This document shows positions 28,553 to 37,073 of a stretch of 64,000 nt of DNA, piece after piece; the stretch's first letter is position 1, and each line of letters begins with the position of its first letter. Source of the DNA: Azospirillum brasilense (GTDB lineage Bacteria > Pseudomonadota > Alphaproteobacteria > Azospirillales > Azospirillaceae); assembly GCF_007827795.1 (NCBI RefSeq), contig NZ_VITI01000001.1:620001-684000 (forward strand), read 5' to 3'. Under the pieces are notes generated by a model. The model ran no database searches. It was not told the origin of the DNA and was given only the letters and a program-made list of their open reading frames with translations. Made by a program: the position numbers and the translations under genes.

Positions 28553-28653
28553 GCCCCCACCCTGGCCCTCCCCCGCTTCGCAGGGGAGGGAGATGATCGC
28601 GAAGCGGCGGCAGTCCCCTCCCCTGCGAAGCGGGGGAGGGTTAGGGTGGGGGC
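28553..28653. repeat. Paired GC-rich palindromes (cyclase-rpoH gap)
   Basis: Two copies of the same palindromic core (CCCTCCCCCGCTTCGCAGGG and its complement), each with outer flanks GCCCCCACCC and GGGTGGGGGC, are arranged as an inverted pair: 28553-28590 and 28615-28653. It fills the gap between the convergent cyclase and rpoH genes and could act as a bidirectional terminator. Confidence 0.85.
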
Positions 28654-28663
28654 ACGCGGTCTG

Positions 28664-29566
28664 CTACGCATCCGCCAGCAGATCCCCGAACCCCTCCACC
28701 CGCTTCAGCATCGACTGGCGCAGCTTCAACAGCGCGCGGTGTTCGAGCTGGCGCACGCGCTCCTTGCTCACCCCCAGCTCGCGGCCCAGCTGCTCCAGGG
28801 TGGCGCCCTCCTCGCGCAGGCGGCGCTCCTGGATGATGGTGCGTTCGCGCGGGCTGAGTTCGCCCAACGCCTCCGCCAGCCATTGCGACCGGGTGTTGCT
28901 GTCGCGCATCCCGATCACCACCTCCTCCGGCGAGGGGCGCTGGTCGGCCAGGAAGTCCTGCCAGTCGTCGTCGGAGCCGTCGGCAACCGGAGAGTTCAGC
29001 GACTGGTCGGAGGCGGACAGGCGCATCTCCATCGCCTCCACCTCGGTCACGTCGACCTGGAGTTCGCCGGCGATCCACTCCCGCCCTTCCTTGGTCAGGC
29101 CGTTGCCGGGGCCGCTGCCGCCCTGGCTGAGGCTCTCGATGCGGGCGCGCAGGCGGCGCAGGTTGAAGAACAGCGACTTCTGGGCGGCGGTGGTGCCGGT
29201 GCGGACGATCGACCAGTTGCGCAGGATGTAGTCCTGCATGGCCGAGCGAATCCACCAGGCCGCGTATGTGGAGAAGCGCACCTCGCGGTCCGGCTCGAAC
29301 CGGCTGGCCGCCTGCATCAGCCCGACATTGCCCTCCTGCACGAGGTCGCCCATCGGCAGGCCGTAATTGCGGAACCGCGCGGCGGTCGCCACCACCAGCC
29401 GGGTGTAGGCGCGGACCAGCTCGTGAAGGGCCCGTTCGTCGCCGCCCTCGCGCCATTTGCGGGCCAGATCGAATTCGTGGTCGCGCGTCAGCAGAGGCTC
29501 ACGCATGGAAGCCTTGATGAAACTCAGGTTCGCGCGCTGAGTCTCGGGATCGTCGATGTAGGCCAT
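28664..29566 (-). CDS. rpoH: RNA polymerase sigma-32 factor (RpoH-type)
   Basis: A 300-residue sigma-70-family factor. The RpoH box QKSLFFNLR (residues 129-137), specific to sigma-32, is present. Region 2 reads GDLVQEGNVGLMQAASRFEP and FSTYAAWWIRSAMQDYI; region 4 reads LSPRERTIIQERRL with GVSKERVRQLEHRALLKLR. It directs heat-shock and stress promoters. Azospirillum species carry several rpoH copies, so this may be one of a set. ATG at 29566 follows GGAAGGGA. A CTTG-type promoter candidate lies before htpG in this same window. Confidence 0.93.
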   Translation of the reverse strand: MAYIDDPETQRANLSFIKASMREPLLTRDHEFDLARKWREGGDERALHELVRAYTRLVVATAARFRNYGLPMGDLVQEGNVGLMQAASRFEPDREVRFSTYAAWWIRSAMQDYILRNWSIVRTGTTAAQKSLFFNLRRLRARIESLSQGGSGPGNGLTKEGREWIAGELQVDVTEVEAMEMRLSASDQSLNSPVADGSDDDWQDFLADQRPSPEEVVIGMRDSNTRSQWLAEALGELSPRERTIIQERRLREEGATLEQLGRELGVSKERVRQLEHRALLKLRQSMLKRVEGFGDLLADA

Positions 29567-29839
29567 ACGTCCCTTCCTTCCCGTCTGGGCGGCCGCGTTT
29601 CAGGCTGCTCGTGCCCTGTGCTGCGGAGTCCGAAGGGACAGGCCCCCTCAGGTCCAATGATCCGTCGGTTCATCACGGCCGGTTCGCCGTGGGGTGCCGA
29701 CGGTTGGGACAACAGCCGTTCCCCTCGCCCTGTTGCACGTCATACGCAGCACAAGACGTTTCGGATCATCCGCACCGGAAGGGATTCGGTGACGGAGGCC
29801 GAAGGGATGGGTAAGACGGGTAGGAAAAAGGGAGATGGG

Positions 29840-30655
29840 TCAGACCTGGAACAGGTCCAGGATCTCACCCGAAGGCGACAGGCATCCACAGACGAGGTGC
29901 CCACCCAACCCGCAATTGCCGTCCAGGGTCGCCACGCGGTCGGTCACCGCCACGCCCTTGCGGGCCGGGTCGCAGCCCCGCACGACGCGGGCGAAACCAC
30001 CGTAAGGCTCTGACATCTGGGCGAAACCGGGCGCCCCCCACCAGAAGGCGTCGCCCTGGTGGTTCAGCGGGCGGCGGATGTCCACACCGGCGCTGACCAG
30101 CAGCACGCCGCCCTCCCCCTGCTCCGGGCCGGTGCAGTAGGCGGCGCGGCGCAGGGTGTTGAACACATTTTCGTGACCGGGCTGCGCGTGCATCGCCTGA
30201 CGCAGCCCCTGGGTCCAGCGGCCGAGCGTCATGGTGCCGCCGCGGGCCGCCGCCATGCCCTGCTCCACCGTGCCGCCATAGGCGGCCAGCGTGGTCCCCG
30301 CCCCATGGCGGGTCATCCAGTCGAGCACCTGCTGCGGATCGGGGGCGAACTGGAGCTGGAGCAGCTTGTGCCACATCTCCTCCTGCGCGCCGCGCAGATA
30401 GACGATGTCCCCGGCCTCCATGCCCCGCCAGCTGAGCAGCCAGGTGCGGAAGGACAGCAGGGCGTCCACCGTCTCCAGCACCCGTTCGCCCCAGCCGACC
30501 ATGTTGCCGAGATAGACGAGGCGGTCGCCGGGCAGGAAGCGCGCCGCGATCACCTCGTGCACGGCGTGGAGATGATCCGTCTGCGCGTGGATCGAGCCGA
30601 CGGCCCAAATGCGCCGCGGATTCCGGAGATCGATGAATTTCTGCGCTTCAGACAT
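29840..30655 (-). CDS. Calcineurin-like phosphatase fold lacking metal ligands (probable pseudo-phosphatase)
   Basis: A 271-residue protein with the layout of a PPP-type metallophosphoesterase, but the signatures are altered: GSIHA (residues 20-24) replaces GDIHG, LGNMVGWGE (49-57) replaces GDYVDRG, and LRGAQEE (87-93) replaces RGNHE. VSAGVD takes the place of the later VHAG motif. The metal-binding Asp/Asn/His residues are thus largely lost, with only the first His kept. The fold assignment is by pattern and spacing. It lies between rpoH and carD on the same strand. A GTG at 30670 could add five residues. A binding or regulatory role is inferred. Confidence 0.65.
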   Translation of the reverse strand: MSEAQKFIDLRNPRRIWAVGSIHAQTDHLHAVHEVIAARFLPGDRLVYLGNMVGWGERVLETVDALLSFRTWLLSWRGMEAGDIVYLRGAQEEMWHKLLQLQFAPDPQQVLDWMTRHGAGTTLAAYGGTVEQGMAAARGGTMTLGRWTQGLRQAMHAQPGHENVFNTLRRAAYCTGPEQGEGGVLLVSAGVDIRRPLNHQGDAFWWGAPGFAQMSEPYGGFARVVRGCDPARKGVAVTDRVATLDGNCGLGGHLVCGCLSPSGEILDLFQV

Positions 30656-30759
30656 GCCGGAGACGCTCACCCCATCCAGCGGTCACTGACCGGCCCAGAA
30701 CAGGCCGGGGGCGGGAGTGTAGGCGCCGCGCGGACCCGGCGAAAGACGAAAACTTAAGA

Positions 30760-30787
30760 CAAAGGCGCGGCCAAAGCGCCGCGCCTT
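30760..30787 (-). terminator. Terminator-like hairpin after carD
   Basis: An 8-bp stem AAGGCGCG with CGCGCCTT (30763-30787) around a short loop; on the minus strand it is followed by TGTCTTAAGTTTT, a weak T-rich tail. It lies about 70 bases past the carD stop. Confidence 0.55.
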
Positions 30788-30854
30788 CATCGTCAACATC
30801 ACACTCTGAAACCGGTTCCCTCTCCCGTCCGTGGGAAAGGAGGCCGAACCGGCC

Positions 30855-31355
30855 TCAGGCGGCCTTCTTCAGGACCAGCTCCAGCCGCTCGGTGGCCTTG
30901 GTCTCGTCGATCTTCTCGACGGCGGCCAGCTCGCGGGCCAGACGCTCCAGGGCGGCCTGATAGATCTGGCGCTCGCTGTAGGACTGGTCGGACTGGTCGG
31001 CGCCACGGTACAGGTCGCGCACGACCTCCGCGATGGACACCGGATCGCCGGAGTTGATCTTGGCCTCGTACTCCTGGGCGCGGCGGCTCCACATCGTGCG
31101 GCGGACGCGCGAACGGCCCTGCAGCGTCTCCAGGGCGACCTTGATGCGGTCCTTCGTGCTGAGGCGGCGCAGGCCGGCGGCCTTGGCCTTGCCGACCGGA
31201 ACCTTGAGCGTCATGCGCTCTTTTTCGAACGTGATCGCGTAGAGCTGAACATCCATGCCAGCGATGCTGTGGGTCTCGATTCCCTCGACCCGACCGACGC
31301 CATGGGCCGGGTAGACGACGAAGTCACCGGCCTCGAAGTCAAGCTTGTTCGACAT
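30855..31355 (-). CDS. carD: CarD-family transcriptional regulator
   Basis: A 166-residue CarD/CdnL-type protein that binds RNA polymerase beta and stabilises open promoter complexes. The N-terminal Tudor-like RNAP-interaction domain is seen in FEAGDFVVYPAHGVGRVEGI with MTLKVPVGKAKAAGLRRL; the C-terminal helical DNA-binding domain contains GRSRVRRTMWSRRAQEYEAK and SIAEVVRDLYRGAD. Length and arrangement match alphaproteobacterial CarD. It is next to fdxA, a common alphaproteobacterial arrangement. Confidence 0.94.
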   Translation of the reverse strand: MSNKLDFEAGDFVVYPAHGVGRVEGIETHSIAGMDVQLYAITFEKERMTLKVPVGKAKAAGLRRLSTKDRIKVALETLQGRSRVRRTMWSRRAQEYEAKINSGDPVSIAEVVRDLYRGADQSDQSYSERQIYQAALERLARELAAVEKIDETKATERLELVLKKAA

Positions 31356-31674
31356 TTGGGTTGGCTCTCACTTCTCGCGATCGCGCCATTTTGCCGCCCC
31401 GGTGGAGGGGGCGAAAAAGGCCCGGTGACAACGACACACCGTGGGGATGGGGTCCTCCACGCCGCGCACTGTTGCACTGAGCCCTTGGTCGATGGGAAAT
31501 CCGGCAATGACGCTGAGGCCGGCTCCGGGCGCGTATTATAGCGATGTTACGGCCGGGTTACAAAGGCTACGCGCGGGCAGCCGTCCGGATTCTGACGTTG
31601 CCCGCCGATGGCCGACCTGTCGTTTTTGCATGGCGGCAAAAGCCCGCCATGCACAGCAATAGTCCCGACTCCGC
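31356..31674. other. Intergenic gap carD-fdxA with one hairpin
   Basis: No gene seen. A perfect 10-bp inverted repeat (TGCATGGCGG with CCGCCATGCA, 31627-31653) lies just after the fdxA stop; it lacks a T tail on the minus strand and has a T run before it on the plus strand. The remaining sequence probably contains the carD promoter. Confidence 0.5.
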
Positions 31675-32007
31675 TTAGCCGCCGGCCTTCGGAGAGAAGA
31701 ACTTGTCGAACTTGCCGTCCACGCCCTTCATGGCGTCGGCGTCGGGCAGGGCGTCCTTCTTGCGGGTCAGGTTGGGCCACTGCGCCGCGTAGTCGCGGTT
31801 CAGCTCCATCCACTTCTCGGCGCGGCCGTCGGTGTCGGGCACGATGGCCTCGGCCGGGCATTCCGGCTCGCACACGCCGCAGTCGATGCACTCATCCGGG
31901 TGGATGACCAGCATGTTCTCGCCCTCGTAGAAGCAGTCCACGGGGCAGACCTCGACGCAATCGGTGTACTTGCACTTGATGCAGTCTTCCGTCACGACGT
32001 AGGGCAT
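31675..32007 (-). CDS. fdxA: Seven-iron ferredoxin FdxA
   Basis: A 110-residue ferredoxin with one [3Fe-4S] and one [4Fe-4S] cluster. The cluster motifs are [18 protein letters not shown] (near residues 9-26) and [12 protein letters not shown] (about 40-51). The C-terminal tail ([20 protein letters not shown]) is the extension typical of the alphaproteobacterial FdxA/Azotobacter FdI group. The start at 32007 gives the usual [14 protein letters not shown]. Confidence 0.96.
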   Translation of the reverse strand: MPYVVTEDCIKCKYTDCVEVCPVDCFYEGENMLVIHPDECIDCGVCEPECPAEAIVPDTDGRAEKWMELNRDYAAQWPNLTRKKDALPDADAMKGVDGKFDKFFSPKAGG

Positions 32008-32152
32008 GATTTGTTCTCCGCTGTTCTCGCCAGTTCCGGCGGTGTTCACGCGCCGGGGTTCGAGTCGCTTCGATGGACGCTTCGACTGACGTGCTCGCGC
32101 GTGGGCGCGGAAGGACAAAGGTTGAGGACCATGGCCCGACCGCGGCGCTTGC

Positions 32153-33076
32153 CTAGCACGCCGCCCGAGACGGGATCAACCCTGCCGGTTGTGTGGGCGC
32201 TTGCGACGCAGCCCCACCCCCCGGATTGCCCTCCATGACCGCCTCCAGGAAGGTGCGCAGCGCCACCGTCTCCATGGAATCCACACGCCGGACGAAACGG
32301 GTGGGCATGCGCGCCAGTTCCGGCGGCAGCGGGCGGGAGACGAACAGGCCGCGCCAGGGCTCCCGCTCCACCACCACGCGGGGCAGCACGGTGACTCCCA
32401 TGCCGGCGCCGACGCAGCCCAGGATGGCCTCCAGCGCCCCGAACTCCATCACGCGGTAGGGAACCCGTCCGGCCTCGCGCATCGCCGTCTCGGCCCGCGC
32501 GCGGTAGGCGCAGCCGCGCCGGAAGGCCAGCAGGGTGTTCCGCCCGGACTCGCTGGTGATGCCGCTGGCCGGTTCGACCAGCACCAGCTCCTCCTCGAAG
32601 ACGGGCCGGCTGACCAGTTCGGGATGCTCCACCGCTCCGGAAACGAAGGCGCCGTCGATGCGCCCGGCCAGCACCTCTCCCAGCATGGTTTCGGTGGGAC
32701 CGGGGACGATGGTCAGATCGACGTCCGGATTCTCCGCGTGGAAGCGGGCGAGGATCGGCGGCAGCCGCACGGCGGCGGTCGTCTCCATGGTGCCGACGGA
32801 CAGCCGCCCTCCCCGCCCCGCCGCGTCGGCCACCGCGTCGCGCGCCTGGGCGACGAGGCGCAGCACGCGGTCGGCGTAGTCGGCCAGCACCCGCCCGGCG
32901 GGCGTCGGGGCCATGCCGCGGCTGAGCCGCAGGAACAGCGGCACGCCGAGATTCTCCTCCAGCCGCTTCAGCCGCGCCGTCACGTTGGACTGGACGCAAT
33001 TCAGCGTCTCCGCCGCCCGGCTGACGCTGCCGGTGTCCGCCACCGCCTTCACCACCCGCAGGCCCGCGAGGTCCAT
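32153..33076 (-). CDS. LysR-family regulator, divergent from an MFS transporter
   Basis: A 307-residue LysR-type regulator: winged helix at residues 1-60 ([40 protein letters not shown]) and an effector domain from about 90 ([20 protein letters not shown]). The ATG at 33076 follows GGGAGGG; a GTG two codons further up is possible. It is divergent from the YbfB/YjiJ-type exporter at 33207, and such pairs are often regulator and target. The effector is unknown. Confidence 0.88.
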   Translation of the reverse strand: MDLAGLRVVKAVADTGSVSRAAETLNCVQSNVTARLKRLEENLGVPLFLRLSRGMAPTPAGRVLADYADRVLRLVAQARDAVADAAGRGGRLSVGTMETTAAVRLPPILARFHAENPDVDLTIVPGPTETMLGEVLAGRIDGAFVSGAVEHPELVSRPVFEEELVLVEPASGITSESGRNTLLAFRRGCAYRARAETAMREAGRVPYRVMEFGALEAILGCVGAGMGVTVLPRVVVEREPWRGLFVSRPLPPELARMPTRFVRRVDSMETVALRTFLEAVMEGNPGGGAASQAPTQPAGLIPSRAAC

Positions 33077-33206
33077 CGCCACCCTCCCCGATCCGAACGT
33101 ATCCCATCACTCACAGTGAACCATAGCATCGAAACAAATCATTAGAAATGAGGGTTCCGTCGCGCGAGGATGGCGCACACGAAAAAAGAGCCTGCGGGAG
33201 GAAACC

Positions 33207-34397
33207 ATGGTCCGGGTGCTGATCGGCGGCGTGCTGGTGCTGGTCATCTCGATGGGGGTGGGGCGCTTCGCCTTCACGCCGATCCTGCCGGCGATGCAGG
33301 CGGCCACCGGGCTGGGCACCGACGCCGCCGGCCTGCTCGCCTCGCTGAACTATCTCGGCTATTTCCTGGGGGCGCTGGGCGTCGGGCTGGTGCCGCACGG
33401 CGCGGTGCGCACCGCCGTGTTCCGCACCGCGCTGATCGCCAGCGTCACCTCCACTGCCGGCATGGGCTTCACCGAGGGCATGACGGGCTGGGCCGTGCTG
33501 CGCTTCGTCTCCGGGCTGGCCAGCGCCGGCATGTTCATCCTGGGCATCGCCATGACGCTGGACGCGCTGGCCCGCGCCGGGCGGGAGGCCTGGACCGGCT
33601 GGCTCTACACCGGGGTCGGCATCGGCATCGCGTCGAGCGGCCTGTTCGTCGCCGTGATGGGCGACCGGCTGGGCTGGCGCGGCGATTGGCTGTGGCTGGG
33701 GCTGGCCTGCCTGGGCTTCGGCACCCTGTCCTGGCTGTGGGTGACCGACCCGCCGCGCGAGCCCCGGCACACCGCCGCCGCCCCATCCTCCGTCCGCATC
33801 TCCGCCCCACCCTCCGCGCCGATGATCCTGCTGACGCTGGCCTATTTCCTGGAGGGCGCCGGCTACATCGTCACCGGCACCTTCCTGGTCGCCATCCTGA
33901 AGACCATGCCGGAAACGGCGCAGCTCGGCGCCGCGGCCTGGATGGTCACCGGTCTGGCGGCCATGCCGTCGGGCATCGTCTGGGCGGCGGCGGGACGCCG
34001 GCTCGGCCTCTGGCGGGCGCTGATCCTCGCCCATGTCGTGCAGGCGGTCGGCATCCTGCTGCCCATCACCGGCTCCCCGGCGGCGGCCCTGCTGTCGGCC
34101 GTGCTGTTCGGCGGGACCTTCGTCGGCATCGTCACCCTGTCCTTCACGCTGGGGCGCCACCTGTCGGGCGGGGCGTCGGCCCGTGTCATCGGCGCGCTGA
34201 CCGCCGTCTACGGGCTGGGGCAGATCATCGGGCCGGTGCCGGCGGGGCTGGTGGTGGCGCGCACCGGCAGCTTCGATTCCGCCCTGCTGGGGGCCGCCGC
34301 CGCGGTGCTGGCCGGCGCGCTTCTCCTCGCCGCCGGGGCCTGGATGGCCGGGCGCCGCGACCCCGCCGCGGTTGCCCTGGGCGCCGGGCGCGGGTAG
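33207..34397 (+). CDS. YbfB/YjiJ-family MFS transporter
   Basis: A 396-residue membrane protein with about twelve hydrophobic segments. The first segment carries the family signature SMGVGRFAFTPILPAMQ; GLLASLNYLGYFLGALG and FVSGLASAGMFILGIAMTLD are other typical segments. It has a short hydrophilic loop in the middle (about residues 185-205), dividing the two six-helix halves. The substrate is unknown. It is divergent from the LysR regulator at 33076. The next gene begins 10 bases after its stop, so the two are probably co-transcribed. Confidence 0.85.
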   Translation: MVRVLIGGVLVLVISMGVGRFAFTPILPAMQAATGLGTDAAGLLASLNYLGYFLGALGVGLVPHGAVRTAVFRTALIASVTSTAGMGFTEGMTGWAVLRFVSGLASAGMFILGIAMTLDALARAGREAWTGWLYTGVGIGIASSGLFVAVMGDRLGWRGDWLWLGLACLGFGTLSWLWVTDPPREPRHTAAAPSSVRISAPPSAPMILLTLAYFLEGAGYIVTGTFLVAILKTMPETAQLGAAAWMVTGLAAMPSGIVWAAAGRRLGLWRALILAHVVQAVGILLPITGSPAAALLSAVLFGGTFVGIVTLSFTLGRHLSGGASARVIGALTAVYGLGQIIGPVPAGLVVARTGSFDSALLGAAAAVLAGALLLAAGAWMAGRRDPAAVALGAGRG

Positions 34398-34407
34398 CCT
34401 GCCCGGC

Positions 34408-35022
34408 ATGTTCGATCCGCTGCACCCCGAAGAATTCCGCCGCCACGCCCCCGCGACGGAGCGCAACCGCGCCCCCATCCTGGAGGTGCTGCGCCGCGTC
34501 CTGCCGCCGCAAGGTCTGGTGCTGGAGGTGGCGAGCGGCACCGGCCAGCACGCCGCCGCCTTCGCCGCGGCGCTGCCCGGCGTGACGTGGCAGCCGAGCG
34601 ACCCCGACCCGGACCTGCGGGACAGCGTCCGCGCCTGGGCTGCCGCGGCGGCGCTGCCCAACCTGCGCGACCCGCTGGCCCTCGACGCCGCCGCTTCCGA
34701 CTGGCCGGTCGAGGCGGCCGACGCGGTGGTCTGCATCAACATGATCCACATCGCCCCGTGGGAGGCGGCGCTCGGCCTGTTCGCTGGGGCCGCCCGCCTT
34801 CTGCCCACGGGTGGACCGCTGCTGCTCTACGGCCCCTTCACGCGCGGTGGGCGGCACAGCGCGCCCAGCAACGCCGCCTTCGATGCCGACCTGAAGGCCC
34901 GCGACCCCGCCTGGGGCGTGCGCGACCTCGACGCGGTGGAGCGTGCCGCCGCCGGCTTCACCCTCGCCGAGCTGGTGGAGATGCCCGCCAACAACCTGAC
35001 CGTCGTCCTGCGCCGCAACTGA
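34408..35022 (+). CDS. DUF938-family SAM-dependent methyltransferase-like protein
   Basis: A 204-residue protein with the DUF938 features: HAPATERNRAPILEVLRRVL near the start, motif I-like LEVASGTGQHAAAFAAALP, the QPSDPDPDLRDS acidic loop, and CINMIHIAPWEAALGLF followed by LLLYGPFTRGG. The family is conserved in Proteobacteria; the substrate is not established as far as I know. ATG at 34408 is the family start. Confidence 0.8.
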   Translation: MFDPLHPEEFRRHAPATERNRAPILEVLRRVLPPQGLVLEVASGTGQHAAAFAAALPGVTWQPSDPDPDLRDSVRAWAAAAALPNLRDPLALDAAASDWPVEAADAVVCINMIHIAPWEAALGLFAGAARLLPTGGPLLLYGPFTRGGRHSAPSNAAFDADLKARDPAWGVRDLDAVERAAAGFTLAELVEMPANNLTVVLRRN

Positions 35023-35152
35023 CCCCCGCCCGATCCCCAATCCGGACCACCCCACCCGAGGTGCGGTCTTCTGCCGCAGTTTCGCACCCGCGAGATTTGC
35101 TATTGTTTCTCCACAGCGCTTGAGTTTGTAAACAAATTACAAATTGGGGGAA

Positions 35153-35584
35153 ATGATGAAGCGGAAGCTGGTTCCGGACGTGGTGAAGTCGCAGGAACTC
35201 ATCCTGGTGCCGGAGGACACCTCCGTCCTGACCGTGTCGAAGCTGATGGCGGAGAAGAACATCGGCGCCGTGCTGGTGGTGAACCACGGCGACCTCGTCG
35301 GGATCGTCACCGAGCGCGACCTGAACAACAAGGTGCTGTCCACCCAGATCGACGCCTTGGAGACCGAGGTGTCGGCGATCATGACCCGCAATCCGGACAC
35401 CCTGCCTCCGGATGCGGACGCCATCGAGGCGCTGACCCTGATGCAGTCGAAGCACTACCGCCACCTGCCGATCACCCAGGGCAAGCGCGCGGTCGGCATC
35501 GTCTCGATCCGCGACCTGTTCAAGCTCGCCTACGAGCATCTGGTGGAGGAGGTGGAGTTCCGTGACGGTCTGATGCGGACCTGA
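35153..35584 (+). CDS. CBS-pair domain protein
   Basis: A 143-residue protein consisting essentially of two CBS motifs: LILVPEDTSVLTVSKLMAEK with GIVTERDLNNKVL, and AIMTRNPDTLPPDADAIEAL with HYRHLPITQGKRAVGIVSIR. Such pairs usually bind adenosyl nucleotides and act as energy sensors; the partner is unknown. The start may be 35153 or 35156 (ATGATG), after GGGGGAA. An AT-rich stretch (TTTGTAAACAAATTACAAATT) just before it probably holds the promoter. It converges on terC. Confidence 0.82.
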   Translation: MMKRKLVPDVVKSQELILVPEDTSVLTVSKLMAEKNIGAVLVVNHGDLVGIVTERDLNNKVLSTQIDALETEVSAIMTRNPDTLPPDADAIEALTLMQSKHYRHLPITQGKRAVGIVSIRDLFKLAYEHLVEEVEFRDGLMRT

Positions 35585-35597
35585 CCCCAAAAGGCGA

Positions 35598-35628
35598 ACG
35601 GGCCGCCCCCGATACAGGGGCGGCCCGT
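35598..35628. terminator. Bidirectional hairpin between the CBS gene and terC
   Basis: A 12-bp GC stem (ACGGGCCGCCCC with GGGGCGGCCCGT) lies between two convergent genes. The minus-strand side runs into CGCCTTTTGG, giving a weak T tail; the plus side has none. Its position supports use in both directions. Confidence 0.65.
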
Positions 35629-35657
35629 CGAAAGACCTGCTCAGAAGGGCCGGAGCG

Positions 35658-36389
35658 TCAGTGCGCTTCGGCCTTCTTCCGTTTGCGGCGGGCGGCGGCC
35701 ATCAGGTTCAGCGCCTCGACCAGCGTCGAGAAGGCGATGGCGAAGTACAGATAGCCCTTCGGAATGTGGAAGCCGAAGCCGTCGGCGATCAGCGCCACGC
35801 CGACCAGCAGCAGGAAGGACAGGGCCAGCATCTTCACGGTGACGTGGCGGTTCACGAAGTCGCCCACCGGGCGGGCGGCGAACAGCATCACCGCCATGGC
35901 GATGACGACGGCGGTGACCATCACCGGCAGGTCGTTGGACATGCCGACCGCGGTGATCACGCTGTCCAGCGAGAAGACGATGTCCAGCACGATGATCTGC
36001 CCGACCACCGCGCCGAAGCTGGCGACCTTGGGGGCGGCGCCGCCCTCCTCGTGGCCTTCCACGGTGTTGTGGATCTCGATGGTGCCCTTGGCCAGCAGGA
36101 ACAGGCCGCCGCCGAGCAGGATCAGGTCGCGGCCCGAGAAGCCCATGCCGAGCACGGTGATCAGCGGTTCCGTCAGGGTCGCCACCCAGGAGATGGAGGC
36201 AAGCAACAGAAGCCGCATGACCAGCGCCAGCGCCAGACCGAGCTGCCGGGCCTTCTGCTGCTGGTGGACCGGCAGCTTGGCCGCCATGATCGAGATGAAG
36301 ATGATGTTGTCGATGCCGAGCACGATCTCCAACGCGGTGAGCGTCAGGAGGCTGGCCCAGACCTGCGGGTCGGAGAGCAGTTCGAGCAT
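35658..36389 (-). CDS. TerC-family integral membrane protein
   Basis: A 243-residue protein with about seven membrane segments. The TerC signatures are LEIVLGIDNIIFISIMAAKL in the first half and LDIVFSLDSVITAVGMSNDL in the second, each with the conserved acidic/polar pair within the membrane that is thought to bind metal. The charged loop HNTVEGHEEGG lies between them. The family is linked to metal (Mn, tellurite) efflux; the exact ion here is unknown. The start at 36389 gives the family N-terminus MLELLSDPQVWASLLTLTAL. Confidence 0.88.
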   Translation of the reverse strand: MLELLSDPQVWASLLTLTALEIVLGIDNIIFISIMAAKLPVHQQQKARQLGLALALVMRLLLLASISWVATLTEPLITVLGMGFSGRDLILLGGGLFLLAKGTIEIHNTVEGHEEGGAAPKVASFGAVVGQIIVLDIVFSLDSVITAVGMSNDLPVMVTAVVIAMAVMLFAARPVGDFVNRHVTVKMLALSFLLLVGVALIADGFGFHIPKGYLYFAIAFSTLVEALNLMAAARRKRKKAEAH

Positions 36390-36511
36390 GAGGGCGGCGG
36401 GCTCCGAAAAAGTCGGCCGTTGCGGGACTATTTTGCGCAGATGAGGTTGCGGCCCCTGAATGGCAATGGCCCGGCCCGCGCTTCGCCGCCGCTTTCCCCG
36501 GCTGTTCCGGC

Positions 36512-36943
36512 TTACTCCTCTCCGTACAGCTGGTCGAGCGCCCGGCGGTCGCGCTTGGTCGGGCGCCCGGCGCCGGGCTCCCGCGGGGCCGGCGGCGCGC
36601 GGTAGGGGTCGTGGATCGCCTCCTCGCGCACCGGCGGGGCGAGGTCCTCGTAGAGGGCCTGCGCCTCCGTCGCCGGGCCGCGCCGGCTGCCGAGCGCGAC
36701 CACCTTGATGACGCGGATGTGCCGCCCCTGCGCGAAGGTCAGCACGTCGCCGGGCTTCACCGCGTAATGCGCCTTGTTCACCACGGTGCCGGACACCCGC
36801 AAGCCGCCGCCGTTGCACAGCTTCGCCGCGAGGCTGCGCGTCTTGAAGAACCGCGCGAACCACAGCCACTTGTCGATCCGCAGGCGGCCCGCCGGGGTGG
36901 GGTCGGAGCCGGAGTCGGAGAAGTCGTCGTCGAGGTCGGTCAT
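36512..36943 (-). CDS. S4-domain RNA-binding protein (Hsp15-like)
   Basis: A 143-residue basic protein. The S4 RNA-binding domain is seen in RLRIDKWLWFARFFKTRSLA, LCNGGGLRVSGTVVNKAHYA and VKPGDVLTFAQGRHIRVIKV. The Hsp15 relatives bind free 50S subunits. The last 30 residues are Pro/Arg/Lys-rich. It is downstream of the SUV3-like helicase on the same strand, a conserved alphaproteobacterial pair, with a repeat element between them. Confidence 0.88.
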   Translation of the reverse strand: MTDLDDDFSDSGSDPTPAGRLRIDKWLWFARFFKTRSLAAKLCNGGGLRVSGTVVNKAHYAVKPGDVLTFAQGRHIRVIKVVALGSRRGPATEAQALYEDLAPPVREEAIHDPYRAPPAPREPGAGRPTKRDRRALDQLYGEE

Positions 36944-36948
36944 GCGAG

Positions 36949-37056
36949 GCCCCCACCCTTCCCACGGCTGACGCCGTGGGCCCCTTCCCTCCCCCGCTTC
37001 GCAGGGGAGGGCGTTATCCCCTCCCCCGCCCAGCGGGGGAGGGTCAGGGTGGGGGC
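36949..37056. repeat. Paired GC-rich palindromes (helicase-S4 gap)
   Basis: Arm 1 (36949-37011) contains GCCCCCACCC, an internal hairpin CCCACGGC-TGAC-GCCGTGGG and the palindromic core CCCCCGCTTCGCAGGGG. Arm 2 (37018-37056) has the core with an altered loop (CCCCCGCCCAGCGGGGG) and ends in GGGTGGGGGC. Same organisation as the elements at 28553 and 41396. Confidence 0.85.
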
Positions 37057-37073
37057 AAGTGCGTATCCGTTCA

